From Thalassovita sp. (GTDB lineage: Bacteria; Pseudomonadota; Alphaproteobacteria; Rhodobacterales; Rhodobacteraceae), in NCBI GenBank assembly GCA_017792425.1, contig CP051233.1, positions 3,322,481-3,386,480 of the forward strand: 64,000 nucleotides of DNA. Direction: 5' to 3'. A program made the translations under genes and the position numbers. The notes below the pieces were generated by a model, which saw only the letters and a list, made by a program, of their open reading frames with translations, was not told where the DNA came from and ran no database searches. Of this stretch, positions 17,168 through 26,479 are shown piece after piece (position 1 is the stretch's first letter; the number at the start of each line of letters is the position of its first letter).

Positions 17168-17226
17168 TCCAACCTCCGCTGTGCTTGGTGTTCTTTTTTG
17201 AGAATCAGTATTCCACGGATTTATTT

Positions 17227-17242
17227 TTTATCAACTGGTAAA
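17227..17242. promoter_or_regulatory. RutR-like operator upstream of preT
   Basis: TTTATCAACTGGTAAA, a second copy of the box at 13647-13662 (13 of 16 positions identical), 60 bases upstream of the preT start. Having one box before each divergent half of the pathway supports a local RutR regulon. Confidence 0.7.
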
Positions 17243-17454
17243 ATTTCTAGATGCAGATTTCTCCGCTCAACCACCGTGATTTGCCCAGTTTTTCATCACC
17301 TCCAACACGGTATTTCCGCGCCCGTCCTTCAAACGATGCGCCTTTCATCGCTTTGACAGGAGATTCGGAAACAGCGAGCGTTCCGCCAGCGACAAAAACG
17401 CCTTTTAGAGTTTCTGCATTTGCGAAATAACGGGACTCGGCGTATTTCGGGCAT

Positions 17455-18009
17455 ATGTCTAAGAAGTCCCGCCTATCAAGAACCGACTGGCTGCGCACCG
17501 GTTTCGCCGCCTTGGCAGAGGACGGCCCAGAGGCGCTGAAGGCCGAACCGCTGGCCCGGCGTCTTGGGACGACCAAGGGTTCGTTCTATTGGCATTTCGA
17601 TGATGTCCCGGATTTTCATACGGCGATGATGGACTTGTGGGCGGATCAGGCGGTCAGCCATATCCCCGCCGCGCTGGAGACAGAGACCACCCCCGTTGCC
17701 CGCCTGCGTAAGCTTAGTCAGGTCGTGGCCGGTCACAGCAGCGACACCTTGGGCGGGGTCCGACTGGATGCCGCTATCCGGGCATGGGCGCGCGCAGATG
17801 ACAGCGTGGCCAGACGATTGGCAGAGGTAGACGACCAACGCATGGGATTTCTGGAAACCCTGCTGACGGAAACCGGCATCACCAACCCGGAATGGGCGCG
17901 GATCATCTATGCCGCCGATATAGGGATGGAAGACCTTTCCACACGCGACCAGACCGACAATGCCAGCGCAATGGGATCACTCGTCGATCTGGTCCTTGCG
18001 TTGCGCTGA
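17455..18009 (+). CDS. TetR family transcriptional regulator
   Basis: A 184-residue TetR-like protein. The N-terminal helix-turn-helix (about residues 25-60) includes LARRLGTTKGSFYWHF. The C-terminal domain is divergent. It is divergent from preT and its 3' end overlaps recO on the other strand by 33 bases. The start is preceded only by a weak ribosome site. Target unknown; the nearby RutR box belongs more plausibly to preT. Confidence 0.83.
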   Translation: MSKKSRLSRTDWLRTGFAALAEDGPEALKAEPLARRLGTTKGSFYWHFDDVPDFHTAMMDLWADQAVSHIPAALETETTPVARLRKLSQVVAGHSSDTLGGVRLDAAIRAWARADDSVARRLAEVDDQRMGFLETLLTETGITNPEWARIIYAADIGMEDLSTRDQTDNASAMGSLVDLVLALR

Positions 18010-18729
18010 ACGGACAAGGAATCGGTCCACGAAGCGCTGCCGCGCCTCGGGCAAGGGCTTGTGACCCAGTTCCGGGGCCAGGCGGTGCATCAGGAAATAA
18101 CCAGTGGTCATTAAACCATCCGCGATTTCCGCGTCTGACCCACCGCCCTGCCCCAACATACACATTGGCAGAGGCAACAGCCGGTCCACCCATTCCCCCG
18201 CCCCCTGCCGCGACACCGCACGACCCGTGCGTGGCGAAACAAAGGCCAAATCATCCCTGCTGCCGGTCACGGCGCATTTTCGCAGGTCCAGCCCAAAACC
18301 AAGTTCTTCCAGCAGGGCCATTTCCCATTTCAGATAGGCCAGCGGCCAAACGTCAGTTTCTTCGAGGATATCCAGCAGCGCCTCGGTGCGCCGATACAGG
18401 GACAAGTGAGGTTCCCGTTCTGGCAGCAGGAATATCAGCAGGGCGGCCACAGCATTTAACCCGGCCAGCGACAACCGGTCTGCCATTGCCTGTGCTGAGC
18501 GACTGCGCAAGGGTTCCACTGCGTAGCTGCCAATATGATCATCCAGACGCGCCCGCCAAGTCAGGTCCAACTGCGCACCCGGCTGCAGAATCGGCGCGAT
18601 CTTGCGGCTGGTCGCACCGCGCAACACCCCTGCATGTCTGCCGTGGGTTTCGGTAAAAACCTCTAGGATGGCCGAGGTTTCCCCGTGCCGCCGTGTGCCC
18701 AGCAAAATGCCCTGATCACGCCATTCCAT
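17977..18729 (-). CDS. recO: DNA repair protein RecO
   Basis: A 250-residue RecFOR-pathway protein that helps load RecA onto SSB-coated DNA. The N-terminal OB fold starts MEWRDQGILLGTRRHGETSAI, typical of alphaproteobacterial RecO, with LRSRSAQAMADRLSLAGL near residue 78. It follows a DUF1491 gene by 27 bases and ends inside the opposing TetR gene. Confidence 0.93.
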   Translation of the reverse strand: MEWRDQGILLGTRRHGETSAILEVFTETHGRHAGVLRGATSRKIAPILQPGAQLDLTWRARLDDHIGSYAVEPLRSRSAQAMADRLSLAGLNAVAALLIFLLPEREPHLSLYRRTEALLDILEETDVWPLAYLKWEMALLEELGFGLDLRKCAVTGSRDDLAFVSPRTGRAVSRQGAGEWVDRLLPLPMCMLGQGGGSDAEIADGLMTTGYFLMHRLAPELGHKPLPEARQRFVDRFLVRSAQRKDQIDE

Positions 18730-18756
18730 GCGGACACTATCCCCCCGATGCCGCGC

Positions 18757-19089
18757 CTAGGCCAGCCCCGGTTCGTCCAGCAGGTGACGACCGCAGCGGT
18801 CCTCAACCTCGATCACCCACAGATCGGGGTCAAACCCGCGCTGGCGGCGGATGGCGGCGTCCACCTCTGGTTCATTCCCCTTGGACAATTCCATCCAGGT
18901 GCGCTCCCCCGTCATCAGATCAAAGGACCGCTGGTACACCGCCGCCAGCCCGTCCAGGGTGTTCAGCTTCACCAGAACTGCACCTGCAGTATCGTCCCCA
19001 TGCGACACCACGAAAGCCGGAATATCGAACAGACGCAGCCGGGTCAGGTACGCATCGACCCAGAACCGGGCGGTCAGGCGGTCACTCAT
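18757..19089 (-). CDS. DUF1491 family protein
   Basis: A 110-residue alphaproteobacterial protein of unknown function. Conserved features include LTARFWVDAYLTRLRLFDIPAFV near the start, GERTWMEL, and the C-terminal DPDLWVIEVEDRCGRHLLDE. Its ATG overlaps the stop of the upstream ABC ATPase gene by 4 bases. Placement before recO is common in the group. Confidence 0.85.
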   Translation of the reverse strand: MSDRLTARFWVDAYLTRLRLFDIPAFVVSHGDDTAGAVLVKLNTLDGLAAVYQRSFDLMTGERTWMELSKGNEPEVDAAIRRQRGFDPDLWVIEVEDRCGRHLLDEPGLA

Positions 19090-20669
19090 GACAAATCAGC
19101 CGCTGCCAGCAATTGCCGGGCGTATTCCGTTTGCGGCGCTTCGAACACCTTCTGGGCGGGGCCGCTTTCCACGACATCACCCTGCCGCATCACGATCATC
19201 TTATGGCTCATGGCGCGGACGACGTTCAGATCGTGGCTGATGAACAGGTAGGCCAGCCCGTATTTCACCTGCAAGTCGCGCAGCAGGTTCACGATCTGAA
19301 CCTGCACGGTCATGTCCAACGCGCTAGTCGGTTCGTCCAGGACCACCAGCCGGGGACGTAGCACCATGGCCCGCGCGATCGCGATCCTCTGCCGCTGCCC
19401 GCCTGAAAACTCGTGCGGATACCGATGCATCGTGGCCGGGTCCAAACCGACCTCTGTCATCACTTCGGCCACCACCTCGTGCGGGGTACGCCCATCATCG
19501 ACTCCGTGAACGCCCAAGCCTTCGGCGATGATCTGTTCGCAGGTCATGCGTGGGGACAGGCTGCCGAACGGATCCTGGAACACGATCTGCATGTCCTTGC
19601 GCAGAGAACGCAGTTCGCGCGTGGACCATTTGCGGACATTTCTGTTGTCAAACGTGATCCCGCCCTCTGACCCGATCAGACGCATGATCGCGAGCGCCAG
19701 CGTGGTCTTGCCCGACCCGCTTTCGCCCACGATCCCCAGCGTTTCCCCGGCCCGCACGCTGATAGAGGCATCGTTGACCGCCTTCACATAGCCCACGGTT
19801 TTCTTGAAGAACCCGCGCTGGATCGGGAACCAAACCTTCAAATTCTCGGTATGAATCAATTCTTTGGCGCCATCCGGCACCGGGGCGGGTTGGCCTACGG
19901 CACGGGCGTTCAACAGCTTCCGTGTATAGGGATGCCGGGGGTTTGCGAAAATTTCGGCCGTCGGGCCAGTCTCGACGATCTGTCCATCCTTCATCACGCA
20001 CACCTTGTCGGCGATACGCCGCACGATGCCCAAATCGTGGGTGATGAACAGAAGGCCCATGTTCTCAGACGCCTTCAGCTCTGCCAGCAATTCCAGTATT
20101 TGCGCCTGAATGGTCACATCCAGTGCGGTGGTGGGTTCGTCTGCGATCAGGATGTCGGGCTTATTGGCCAAGGCCATCGCAATCATCACCCGCTGCCGCT
20201 GCCCACCGGACAGTTGGTGCGGATAGGCCCCCAGCCGAGATTCCGCATCACGGATACCAACCTTGGTCAGCAGTTCCAGGATACGGGCACGCGCGGCGTC
20301 ACCAGCCAATCCCTGGTGCAAGGCGATGCTTTCCGCCAGTTGTCTTTCGATCGTGTGCAGCGGGTTCAGGCTGGTCATCGGTTCCTGAAAGATGAAACTG
20401 ATGTCATTGCCCCGCACCTTGCGCAACTGCGCCTCGGACGCGCCAATCATTTCCTGCCCATCATAGGTGACCAACCCGGACACCTGTGCCGCGTCCCCCA
20501 GCAGCGACACGGTAGACAGGGCTGTAACCGATTTTCCCGAACCGGATTCCCCCACCAACGCCACGGTTTCCCCGCGATCCACGGTAAAGGAGACATCTTT
20601 GACAGCGACATTTGTCTTGCCATCCTGCCGGAACGAGACCGTCAGGTTCTTGACCTCAAGTATGCTCAT
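19086..20669 (-). CDS. yejF: Peptide ABC transporter ATPase with two ATPase domains (YejF)
   Basis: A 527-residue fused ATPase with two nucleotide-binding domains. Each has Walker A GESGSGKS (about residues 37 and 314) and a signature LSGGQRQR or FSGGQRQR. It powers the YejABEF importer for oligopeptides and microcin C-like compounds. The gene overlaps yejE by 4 bases, and the order A-B-E-F matches the canonical operon. Confidence 0.92.
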   Translation of the reverse strand: MSILEVKNLTVSFRQDGKTNVAVKDVSFTVDRGETVALVGESGSGKSVTALSTVSLLGDAAQVSGLVTYDGQEMIGASEAQLRKVRGNDISFIFQEPMTSLNPLHTIERQLAESIALHQGLAGDAARARILELLTKVGIRDAESRLGAYPHQLSGGQRQRVMIAMALANKPDILIADEPTTALDVTIQAQILELLAELKASENMGLLFITHDLGIVRRIADKVCVMKDGQIVETGPTAEIFANPRHPYTRKLLNARAVGQPAPVPDGAKELIHTENLKVWFPIQRGFFKKTVGYVKAVNDASISVRAGETLGIVGESGSGKTTLALAIMRLIGSEGGITFDNRNVRKWSTRELRSLRKDMQIVFQDPFGSLSPRMTCEQIIAEGLGVHGVDDGRTPHEVVAEVMTEVGLDPATMHRYPHEFSGGQRQRIAIARAMVLRPRLVVLDEPTSALDMTVQVQIVNLLRDLQVKYGLAYLFISHDLNVVRAMSHKMIVMRQGDVVESGPAQKVFEAPQTEYARQLLAAADLS

Positions 20670-21775
20670 TGAAACGTCTTCCTCGGGTCAAAGGCGTCGC
20701 GGACACCTTCGAAAATGAACACCAGCAGCGACAGCATCACGGCAAACACGGTGAAGGCGGTGAAAGCCAGCCAAGGCGCTTGCAGGTTCTGTTTGGCCTG
20801 CAAGGTCAGTTCACCAAGCGACGGGGCAGAGGACGGCAGGCCGAAGCCCAGGAAATCGAGGCTGGCCAGCGTGGCGATTGTGCCTGTCACAATGAAGGGC
20901 AGCATCGTCACGGTCGCCACCATCGCGTTGGGTAGCATGTGGCGGAACATGATTACGGTGTTGCTGACACCCAAGGCCTTGGCCGCACGGACATATTCCA
21001 GGTTCCGCGCCCGCAGGAATTCGGCACGGACCACGCCCACCAAGGCGGTCCAACCAAACAGAACGGTGATGAACACCAGCAGCCAAAAACTACGCCCAAG
21101 CACGGCAAACAGGATGATGATCACATAGAGCGACGGGGTCGCCCCCCAAATTTCGATCACGCGCTGGAACACAAGGTCCAACCAACCGCCAAAGTAGCCC
21201 TGCAACGCCCCGGCAATGACTCCAACGACCGACGCCAGCGTGGTCACGATCAGCGTGAACAGAATCGACAGCCGGAAGCCGTACAACACCCGCGCCACTA
21301 CATCGCGCTTGGTGTCGTCCGTTCCCAGCCAGTTCTGCGCATTGGGAGGCAAGGGCGCCGCGCCGGTCCGGTCAACAACGGTATCGTACGAATAACGGAT
21401 CAAGGGCCAGATCGCCCAACCGCGCTGGAAGTCATCGAAGCCGTCAAACCTGTTCTGGCCAATAGCCTGCATGATCTCTTCGGGATCGTCAAAACAGACA
21501 TCGTAGCCGCCGGTCTGGATCAGACAGCGCACTTCGGGGTCGCGATAGGCGGCTTCGGTCTGAAAATCTCCACCAAAGGCCGTTTCCGGATAAAAATTGA
21601 AGATCGGCGTAAAATACTCGCCCCGGTATTTGACCAGGATCGGCTTGTCGTTGGCGATGAATTCAGCGAACAGCGACACACCGAACAGGACTGAAAAGAT
21701 CAGCAACGACCAGAACGCCCGACGGTTGCGCTTGAAGTTGCGCCAACGGCGCTGATTGAGGGGGGACAGCGCCAT
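20666..21775 (-). CDS. yejE: Peptide ABC transporter permease YejE
   Basis: A 369-residue inner membrane permease. It has the typical N-terminus SPLNQRRWRNFKRNRRAFWS, one helix, a long periplasmic insertion (about residues 50-165, with GTDDTKRDVVARVLYGFR), then five C-terminal helices. It overlaps yejF by 4 bases and its start touches the yejB stop. Confidence 0.92.
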   Translation of the reverse strand: MALSPLNQRRWRNFKRNRRAFWSLLIFSVLFGVSLFAEFIANDKPILVKYRGEYFTPIFNFYPETAFGGDFQTEAAYRDPEVRCLIQTGGYDVCFDDPEEIMQAIGQNRFDGFDDFQRGWAIWPLIRYSYDTVVDRTGAAPLPPNAQNWLGTDDTKRDVVARVLYGFRLSILFTLIVTTLASVVGVIAGALQGYFGGWLDLVFQRVIEIWGATPSLYVIIILFAVLGRSFWLLVFITVLFGWTALVGVVRAEFLRARNLEYVRAAKALGVSNTVIMFRHMLPNAMVATVTMLPFIVTGTIATLASLDFLGFGLPSSAPSLGELTLQAKQNLQAPWLAFTAFTVFAVMLSLLVFIFEGVRDAFDPRKTFQ

Positions 21776-22860
21776 CAGCCTTCCCTCCGTTCAAAGTCAA
21801 TTCGGGGATCAACAACCACGTACATCAGGTCTGACAGGATGCCGACGACCAGGCCAATCAGGCCAAAGATGAACAGCGTGCCGAAGATCACCGGGTAATC
21901 GCGGGCCACGGCGGCCTCGAACCCAAGCCGCCCCAGCCCGTCCAGCGAAAAGATGGTCTCGATAATCAGCGACCCCCCAAAGAACACCCCGATGAACACC
22001 GCCGGGAACCCTGCAATCACGATCAGCATCGCGTTGCGAAACACGTGGCCATACAGCACCCGGCGTTCCGTCAACCCCTTGGCACGGGCGGTCATGACAT
22101 AGTGTTTCTTGATCTCGTCCAGGAACGAATTCTTCGTCAACAGTGTCAGCGTGGCAAAGGCTGAAATGGTGGAAGCGACGACCGGCAAGGTGATATGCCA
22201 AAAATAATCCCCGATCTTGCCCAGCCAAGATAGTTGATCCCAGTTGTCACTGGTCAACCCGCGCAATGGGAAAACCTGCCAGTAGGAACCACCGGCCAGC
22301 AGCACCAGCAACAGGATCGCGAATAAAAAGCCGGGGATCGCATAGGCCACGATAATCAGTCCGCTGGTCCATGTATCAAAGCTGCCACCATCCTTAACCG
22401 CTTTGCGGATGCCCAGCGGGATCGACACCACATAGGCGATCAACGTGGACCAAAGGCCCAGCGTTATGGATACCGGCATCTTTTCCAAAACCAGATCAAT
22501 CACGCTGATGGACCGGAAATAGCTTTCGCCGAAATCCAGCCGGACGTAGTTCCACATCATGTTCAGAAAACGCTCTAGTGGTGGCTTGTCGAATCCGAAT
22601 TCCTTTTCCAGCTGAGCGATGAATTCCGGCGGCAGCCCGCGCGCGCCAATGTATTGCTCGTCCCCTGAAGGTACCGCTGTGCCTGCATCCTCGCCCGAAC
22701 CGGCAAACCCTTCAAACACGTCACCTTGGCCCTGCATTTGGGCTATGACCTGTTCGATGGGGCCGCCGGGCACGAATTGAACCAGTGCAAAGTTGATCAC
22801 CATGATGCCGACCAGCGTGGGAATGATCAGCAGCAGGCGGCGAAGAATGTAGGCTCCCAT
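21775..22860 (-). CDS. yejB: Peptide ABC transporter permease YejB
   Basis: A 361-residue DppB-type permease starting MGAYILRRLLLIIPTLVGIM, with the EAA loop near KKHYVMTARAKGLTERRVLY. It pairs with YejE to form the membrane channel. It starts 7 bases after the yejA stop. Confidence 0.92.
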   Translation of the reverse strand: MGAYILRRLLLIIPTLVGIMVINFALVQFVPGGPIEQVIAQMQGQGDVFEGFAGSGEDAGTAVPSGDEQYIGARGLPPEFIAQLEKEFGFDKPPLERFLNMMWNYVRLDFGESYFRSISVIDLVLEKMPVSITLGLWSTLIAYVVSIPLGIRKAVKDGGSFDTWTSGLIIVAYAIPGFLFAILLLVLLAGGSYWQVFPLRGLTSDNWDQLSWLGKIGDYFWHITLPVVASTISAFATLTLLTKNSFLDEIKKHYVMTARAKGLTERRVLYGHVFRNAMLIVIAGFPAVFIGVFFGGSLIIETIFSLDGLGRLGFEAAVARDYPVIFGTLFIFGLIGLVVGILSDLMYVVVDPRIDFERREG

Positions 22861-22867
22861 ACAGGTG

Positions 22868-24802
22868 TTACCTCAGTGCGCCGGCCGCTTTCAGCGCGGC
22901 GGCCTTTTCTGCGTTGTACCACCAGAAATCCAGCACCCCCATCGAGTAGGTCGGCAGTTCGGCGGGGTGTTCAAACATGTCCCAGTATGCGACCCAACTG
23001 GAATCGTTGTACCAGACGGGTACCATGAACCGCTCGTAGCGCAGCACACGGTCCAGCGCCGTCAGGGCGACATCGCGTTCCTCGGCAGAGGTCGATTCCA
23101 GAGAAATATCTATGATCTTATCCACAAGCGGGCTGGCCAGACCGGCAGGATTGAACAGGCTGAACGCCGCCTCGGCCGAGCCATACATCTGGTGCAGGCC
23201 GGTGCCGGTATCCAAGAAGGTGCGATAACCATCGAAAACCAAGTCGTAGTCCCGGTCGCGCGTCCGCAAGGTGTATTGCGAGGGGTCCACCTTCTCAAAC
23301 TTGGCGTCCACTCCCATCGCCCGCATGTTCTGAACAAAGGTTTCGACCACCGCCTCCAGCGTGGCCGATCCACTTGAGGCAATCGGCAGGTTTATGGTCA
23401 ACATTTGTCCCTTTGCGTTTCGGCGCATCCCGTCACTGCCAACTGGCCACCCGGCCTCGTCCAGAAGTTTCATCGCCCTACGCAGGTTACGGCGATCCTT
23501 CAGACGTTCCGGGTCAGAGACATGCGCCATGACCGCCGGTTCGGTCAGCAACTCTGGTGGGACCAGATCGCCAAGTGACTTCAGCAGTTCCAATTCGGCG
23601 CCTTCGGGGACGCCTTTCGCCTCCAGGTGGGAATCCTGCACAAAGGAATGGCGCTGTTTGAACAGTCCGAATTGAAGCGACTGGTTGGTCCATTCGAAGT
23701 TATAGGCCAATGAAATCGCTTCTCGGACGCGGCGGTCTTTCAGGACTTCGCGACCCAGGTTGAACACGATGCCGGTGGGATCTGGCGGGGTGCCATCCGG
23801 CAGGGTTTCCAGCTTGACCCAGTTCTTCTTGACCGCCGGGAAATCATAGCCCGTCGCCCATTGCTTGGAATTGCCTTCGGCGCGGAAGGTGTATTCGCCA
23901 GCCTTGAACGCCTCGAACGCGGCGGAATCATCGCCAAAATACTCGATCCGAATACGATCGAAGTTGTGGCGACCCTTGTTGATCGGCAGATGCCAGCCCC
24001 AGTAGTCCGGGTTTCGCCTGTAAACGATCCTGCGGTTCACCTCATAGCTGTCCAGCATGTAGGGGCCGGAACCGGGTGCTGCATCCAGGCGCGGTTCATC
24101 CAGGCGCGCGCCGGTCTTTTCGTACCAGTGACGCGGCCAGACAGGGACGCTGCCCACTTGGTCAATCAGGCTGCGACGGGAGATGCCGGTGGCGAAGGTG
24201 AACTTGACCGTGTGATCGTCCAGAGCCTCGGCGGTCAGAACCCGCTTCTTAACCGCCTGTGCATAGGAGGGAAGGCCCTGTTCCAGCAGCAAGTTGTGCG
24301 AAAACACCACGTCATGCGCAGTCACCGGTGCACCGTCTGAAAACCGCGCCTCGGGGCGCATGTGAAAGATCACCCAGGTCTTGCCTTCGTCATATTCCAG
24401 GCTTTCGGCCAAGAGCCCGTACATCTCGCCGTAGACATCCGCCGGGGCACCGCCACCCGACGCAGGTTCTTCGCCAAGCAGGCTTTCGTATACCATCCAG
24501 GCGTAGCGCCCGGACCGACCCTTTCGGCTGTAGGGGTTCATCGAGTCGAAAGTGCCGGGGGCCCAAAGGGCGATTTCCCCCCCCTTGGGCGCGTCGGGGT
24601 TCACATAGTCGAAATGCGCATAGTCCGCCGGGTATTTCAGATCGCCGAAATAGGAATAGCCGTGGCTTTTTATCGTGGCGTCCTGCGCCTGAAGCGGCAG
24701 CGCCAGCAACAGCGCCCCCAATGCGAATGTCGCAGCGATCAGCCAGTCGGCGCTTGGGAAAATACGTGCATGGGCGTGGGCTTTGCACCGTTGGGGTTTC
24801 AC
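22868..24802 (-). CDS. yejA: Peptide ABC transporter substrate-binding protein YejA
   Basis: A 644-residue SBP_bac_5 periplasmic protein for peptide-like ligands. After an unusually long N-region, the signal helix (about residues 20-40) ends near LQAQDA. The mature part includes NPDAPKGGEIALWAPGTFDS and NPDYWG. The GTG at 24802 was chosen because AAGGAG lies 8 bases upstream; the more upstream in-frame start at 24853 has no ribosome site. It is first in the yejABEF-DUF1491-recO run. Confidence 0.88.
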   Translation of the reverse strand: MKPQRCKAHAHARIFPSADWLIAATFALGALLLALPLQAQDATIKSHGYSYFGDLKYPADYAHFDYVNPDAPKGGEIALWAPGTFDSMNPYSRKGRSGRYAWMVYESLLGEEPASGGGAPADVYGEMYGLLAESLEYDEGKTWVIFHMRPEARFSDGAPVTAHDVVFSHNLLLEQGLPSYAQAVKKRVLTAEALDDHTVKFTFATGISRRSLIDQVGSVPVWPRHWYEKTGARLDEPRLDAAPGSGPYMLDSYEVNRRIVYRRNPDYWGWHLPINKGRHNFDRIRIEYFGDDSAAFEAFKAGEYTFRAEGNSKQWATGYDFPAVKKNWVKLETLPDGTPPDPTGIVFNLGREVLKDRRVREAISLAYNFEWTNQSLQFGLFKQRHSFVQDSHLEAKGVPEGAELELLKSLGDLVPPELLTEPAVMAHVSDPERLKDRRNLRRAMKLLDEAGWPVGSDGMRRNAKGQMLTINLPIASSGSATLEAVVETFVQNMRAMGVDAKFEKVDPSQYTLRTRDRDYDLVFDGYRTFLDTGTGLHQMYGSAEAAFSLFNPAGLASPLVDKIIDISLESTSAEERDVALTALDRVLRYERFMVPVWYNDSSWVAYWDMFEHPAELPTYSMGVLDFWWYNAEKAAALKAAGALR

Positions 24803-24934
24803 CTGCTCATCTCCTTGTCGGTCCGTGGGTCCGGCATTTCTTCTGCGTGACAAGCTAATGGGCCGCCGCGACCATGTTCAAGCGGCTATTCCCAATCCTC
24901 ACCGGGAATTGTGCAAAGCGGACCCTACAGACAG

Positions 24935-24965
24935 AAAAAGGGCCGCCGCCCGCTGGCAGCAGCCC
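24935..24965 (-). terminator. Terminator of the cytochrome c gene
   Basis: On the minus strand an 11-bp stem (GGGCTGCTGCC with GGCGGCGGCCC, two G-U pairs), a 4-base loop, then TTTTTCTGT. It lies 22 bases after the cytochrome c stop. Confidence 0.75.
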
Positions 24966-24987
24966 CCAACAGTGGTCCAAAGGCCGA

Positions 24988-25506
24988 TTACTTGAGAGTC
25001 GCCAGATAGGCGATCAGGTCGGCGCGGTCGCCAACCTTTTTCAGACCGGCAAACGACATCTTGGTGCCCGGAGCAAAGCCCTTGGGGTTCTCCAGGAAAC
25101 CGTTCAGGTTTTCAGCGGTCCAGGTTTCCGCCACAGCGGTCAGGGCGCCCGAATAGGCGAAACCGTCCGCAGCGCCAACAGCGCGATCCACGATCCCGAA
25201 CAGGTAGGGACCGGTCGCGTTTGCCCCGTCCTCGATCTTGTGGCAGGCCTTGCACTTGCCGAACACCTTGGCACCGGCTTCAACGTCGGCTTCGGCCAGC
25301 AGGGTTGCGAAATCGGGGCCGGCTTCCTCTTCTGCGGCACCATGCGAATCGCCTTCGCCGGTGTCGATCACATAGGCCTGGGCATGGTCACCGTGACCGC
25401 CACCCATGTGATAAAGCGTTTCAGCCGCCCAGTTGCCCAGCAGGAACACCAGCAGAGAGCCGCAGAGCGCGCCGCCGACTTTGGTAAGGGTCATCGTGTC
25501 AAACAT
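24988..25506 (-). CDS. Membrane-anchored cytochrome c (cytochrome c-y/c552 type)
   Basis: A 172-residue class I cytochrome c that probably carries electrons to a terminal oxidase in the periplasm. An uncleaved N-terminal anchor (about residues 8-30, GGALCGSLLVFLLGNW) is followed by an Ala/Glu/Gly-rich linker (about 38-65). The haem site CKACH is near residue 84 and the axial Met lies in GTKMSFAG near 150. The N-terminus MFDTMTLTK matches rhodobacteral homologues. It is divergent from prephenate dehydratase. Confidence 0.92.
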   Translation of the reverse strand: MFDTMTLTKVGGALCGSLLVFLLGNWAAETLYHMGGGHGDHAQAYVIDTGEGDSHGAAEEEAGPDFATLLAEADVEAGAKVFGKCKACHKIEDGANATGPYLFGIVDRAVGAADGFAYSGALTAVAETWTAENLNGFLENPKGFAPGTKMSFAGLKKVGDRADLIAYLATLK

Positions 25507-25552
25507 GGTTCGCCCGTCTTTTTCGTGTCTGTCGGCGCGTATGTATCCGCTT

Positions 25553-25573
25553 CACCTTGCCTTACGCAAGGTG
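25553..25573. promoter_or_regulatory. Perfect inverted repeat in the cytochrome c / pheA promoter region
   Basis: CACCTTGC-N5-GCAAGGTG, perfect 8-base arms, midway between two divergent starts (47 bases from the cytochrome c start and 57 from pheA). No T-tract follows and termination makes no sense here, so an operator is more likely. Binding protein unknown. Confidence 0.45.
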
Positions 25574-25629
25574 TAGTTTCCGCGACCAAACGCCATCAAG
25601 GCATAAAAACCACACAGGAACCACGGAAA

Positions 25630-26463
25630 ATGACCAATCGCATCGCCTTCCAGGGAGAACCCGGCGCGTATTCCCACCAGGCCTGTCGCCAAGCGCGCCC
25701 GGACATGGAAGCGCTGCCTTGCCGAACCTTCGAAGATGCGATCGAGGCCGTGAACAGCGGAGCGGCCGATATGGCGATGCTGCCGGTAGAAAATACCACA
25801 TACGGCCGAGTGGCTGACATTCATAGGCTGCTGCCGCACAGTGGGTTGCACATCGTGGATGAAGCCTTTGTCCGGGTTCACATCAACCTGCTGACCGTTC
25901 CGGGTGCGCAGCTCGACGACATCAAGGAAGCCTATTCGCATCTCGTATTGCTGCCGCAATGCGCAGGATTCTTGAAAAAACACGGCATCAAAGGGCGGAT
26001 CAGTTCAGACAATGCCCGCGCCGCGCGTGAGGTGGCAGAGCGCGGAGACAAGCACGTTGCCGCGCTGGCCAGCGAGTTGGCCGGTGAAATCTATGGCCTG
26101 GATGTTCTGGCACGCCACATCGAGGACCACGGCAACAACACCACGCGTTTCCTGCTGATGAGCCGCGAACCCGACTATTCGCGCCGTGGCGATCTGGGCA
26201 TGATCACCAGCTTTGTTTTCCAGGTGCGCAACATCCCGGCGGCGCTGTACAAGGCGATGGGCGGGTTCGCCACCAATGGTGTCAACATGACCAAGCTGGA
26301 AAGCTACATGGTGGACGGGTCCTTTACCGCCACCCAATTCTATGCCGATATCGAAGGCCACCCGGATGACCCCAATGTCAAACTTGCGCTGGACGAACTG
26401 GACTATTTCACCACCAACACGAAAATTCTGGGCGTTTATCCTGCCGATCAGCGCCGCCACTAA
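25630..26463 (+). CDS. pheA: Prephenate dehydratase
   Basis: A 277-residue monofunctional enzyme of phenylalanine synthesis (prephenate to phenylpyruvate). The catalytic domain is at about residues 1-180, starting IAFQGEPGAYSHQA and carrying the essential TRF motif in GNNTTRFLLM. The C-terminal ACT domain (about 195-270, FQVRNIPAALYKAMGGFATN) probably senses phenylalanine. No chorismate mutase domain is present. The ATG was chosen at the start of homology; the frame stays open upstream without protein-like content. Confidence 0.93.
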   Translation: MTNRIAFQGEPGAYSHQACRQARPDMEALPCRTFEDAIEAVNSGAADMAMLPVENTTYGRVADIHRLLPHSGLHIVDEAFVRVHINLLTVPGAQLDDIKEAYSHLVLLPQCAGFLKKHGIKGRISSDNARAAREVAERGDKHVAALASELAGEIYGLDVLARHIEDHGNNTTRFLLMSREPDYSRRGDLGMITSFVFQVRNIPAALYKAMGGFATNGVNMTKLESYMVDGSFTATQFYADIEGHPDDPNVKLALDELDYFTTNTKILGVYPADQRRH

Positions 26464-26479
26464 GCGGCAAGCGCCCGCC

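Noticed and set aside
15812..17356. Plus-strand open frame of 514 codons
   Set aside because: It is antisense to preT, which has clear Fe-S and FAD motifs in its own frame.
24874..25629. N-terminal extension of pheA
   Set aside because: The frame stays open upstream but is antisense to the cytochrome c gene; homology starts at 25630.
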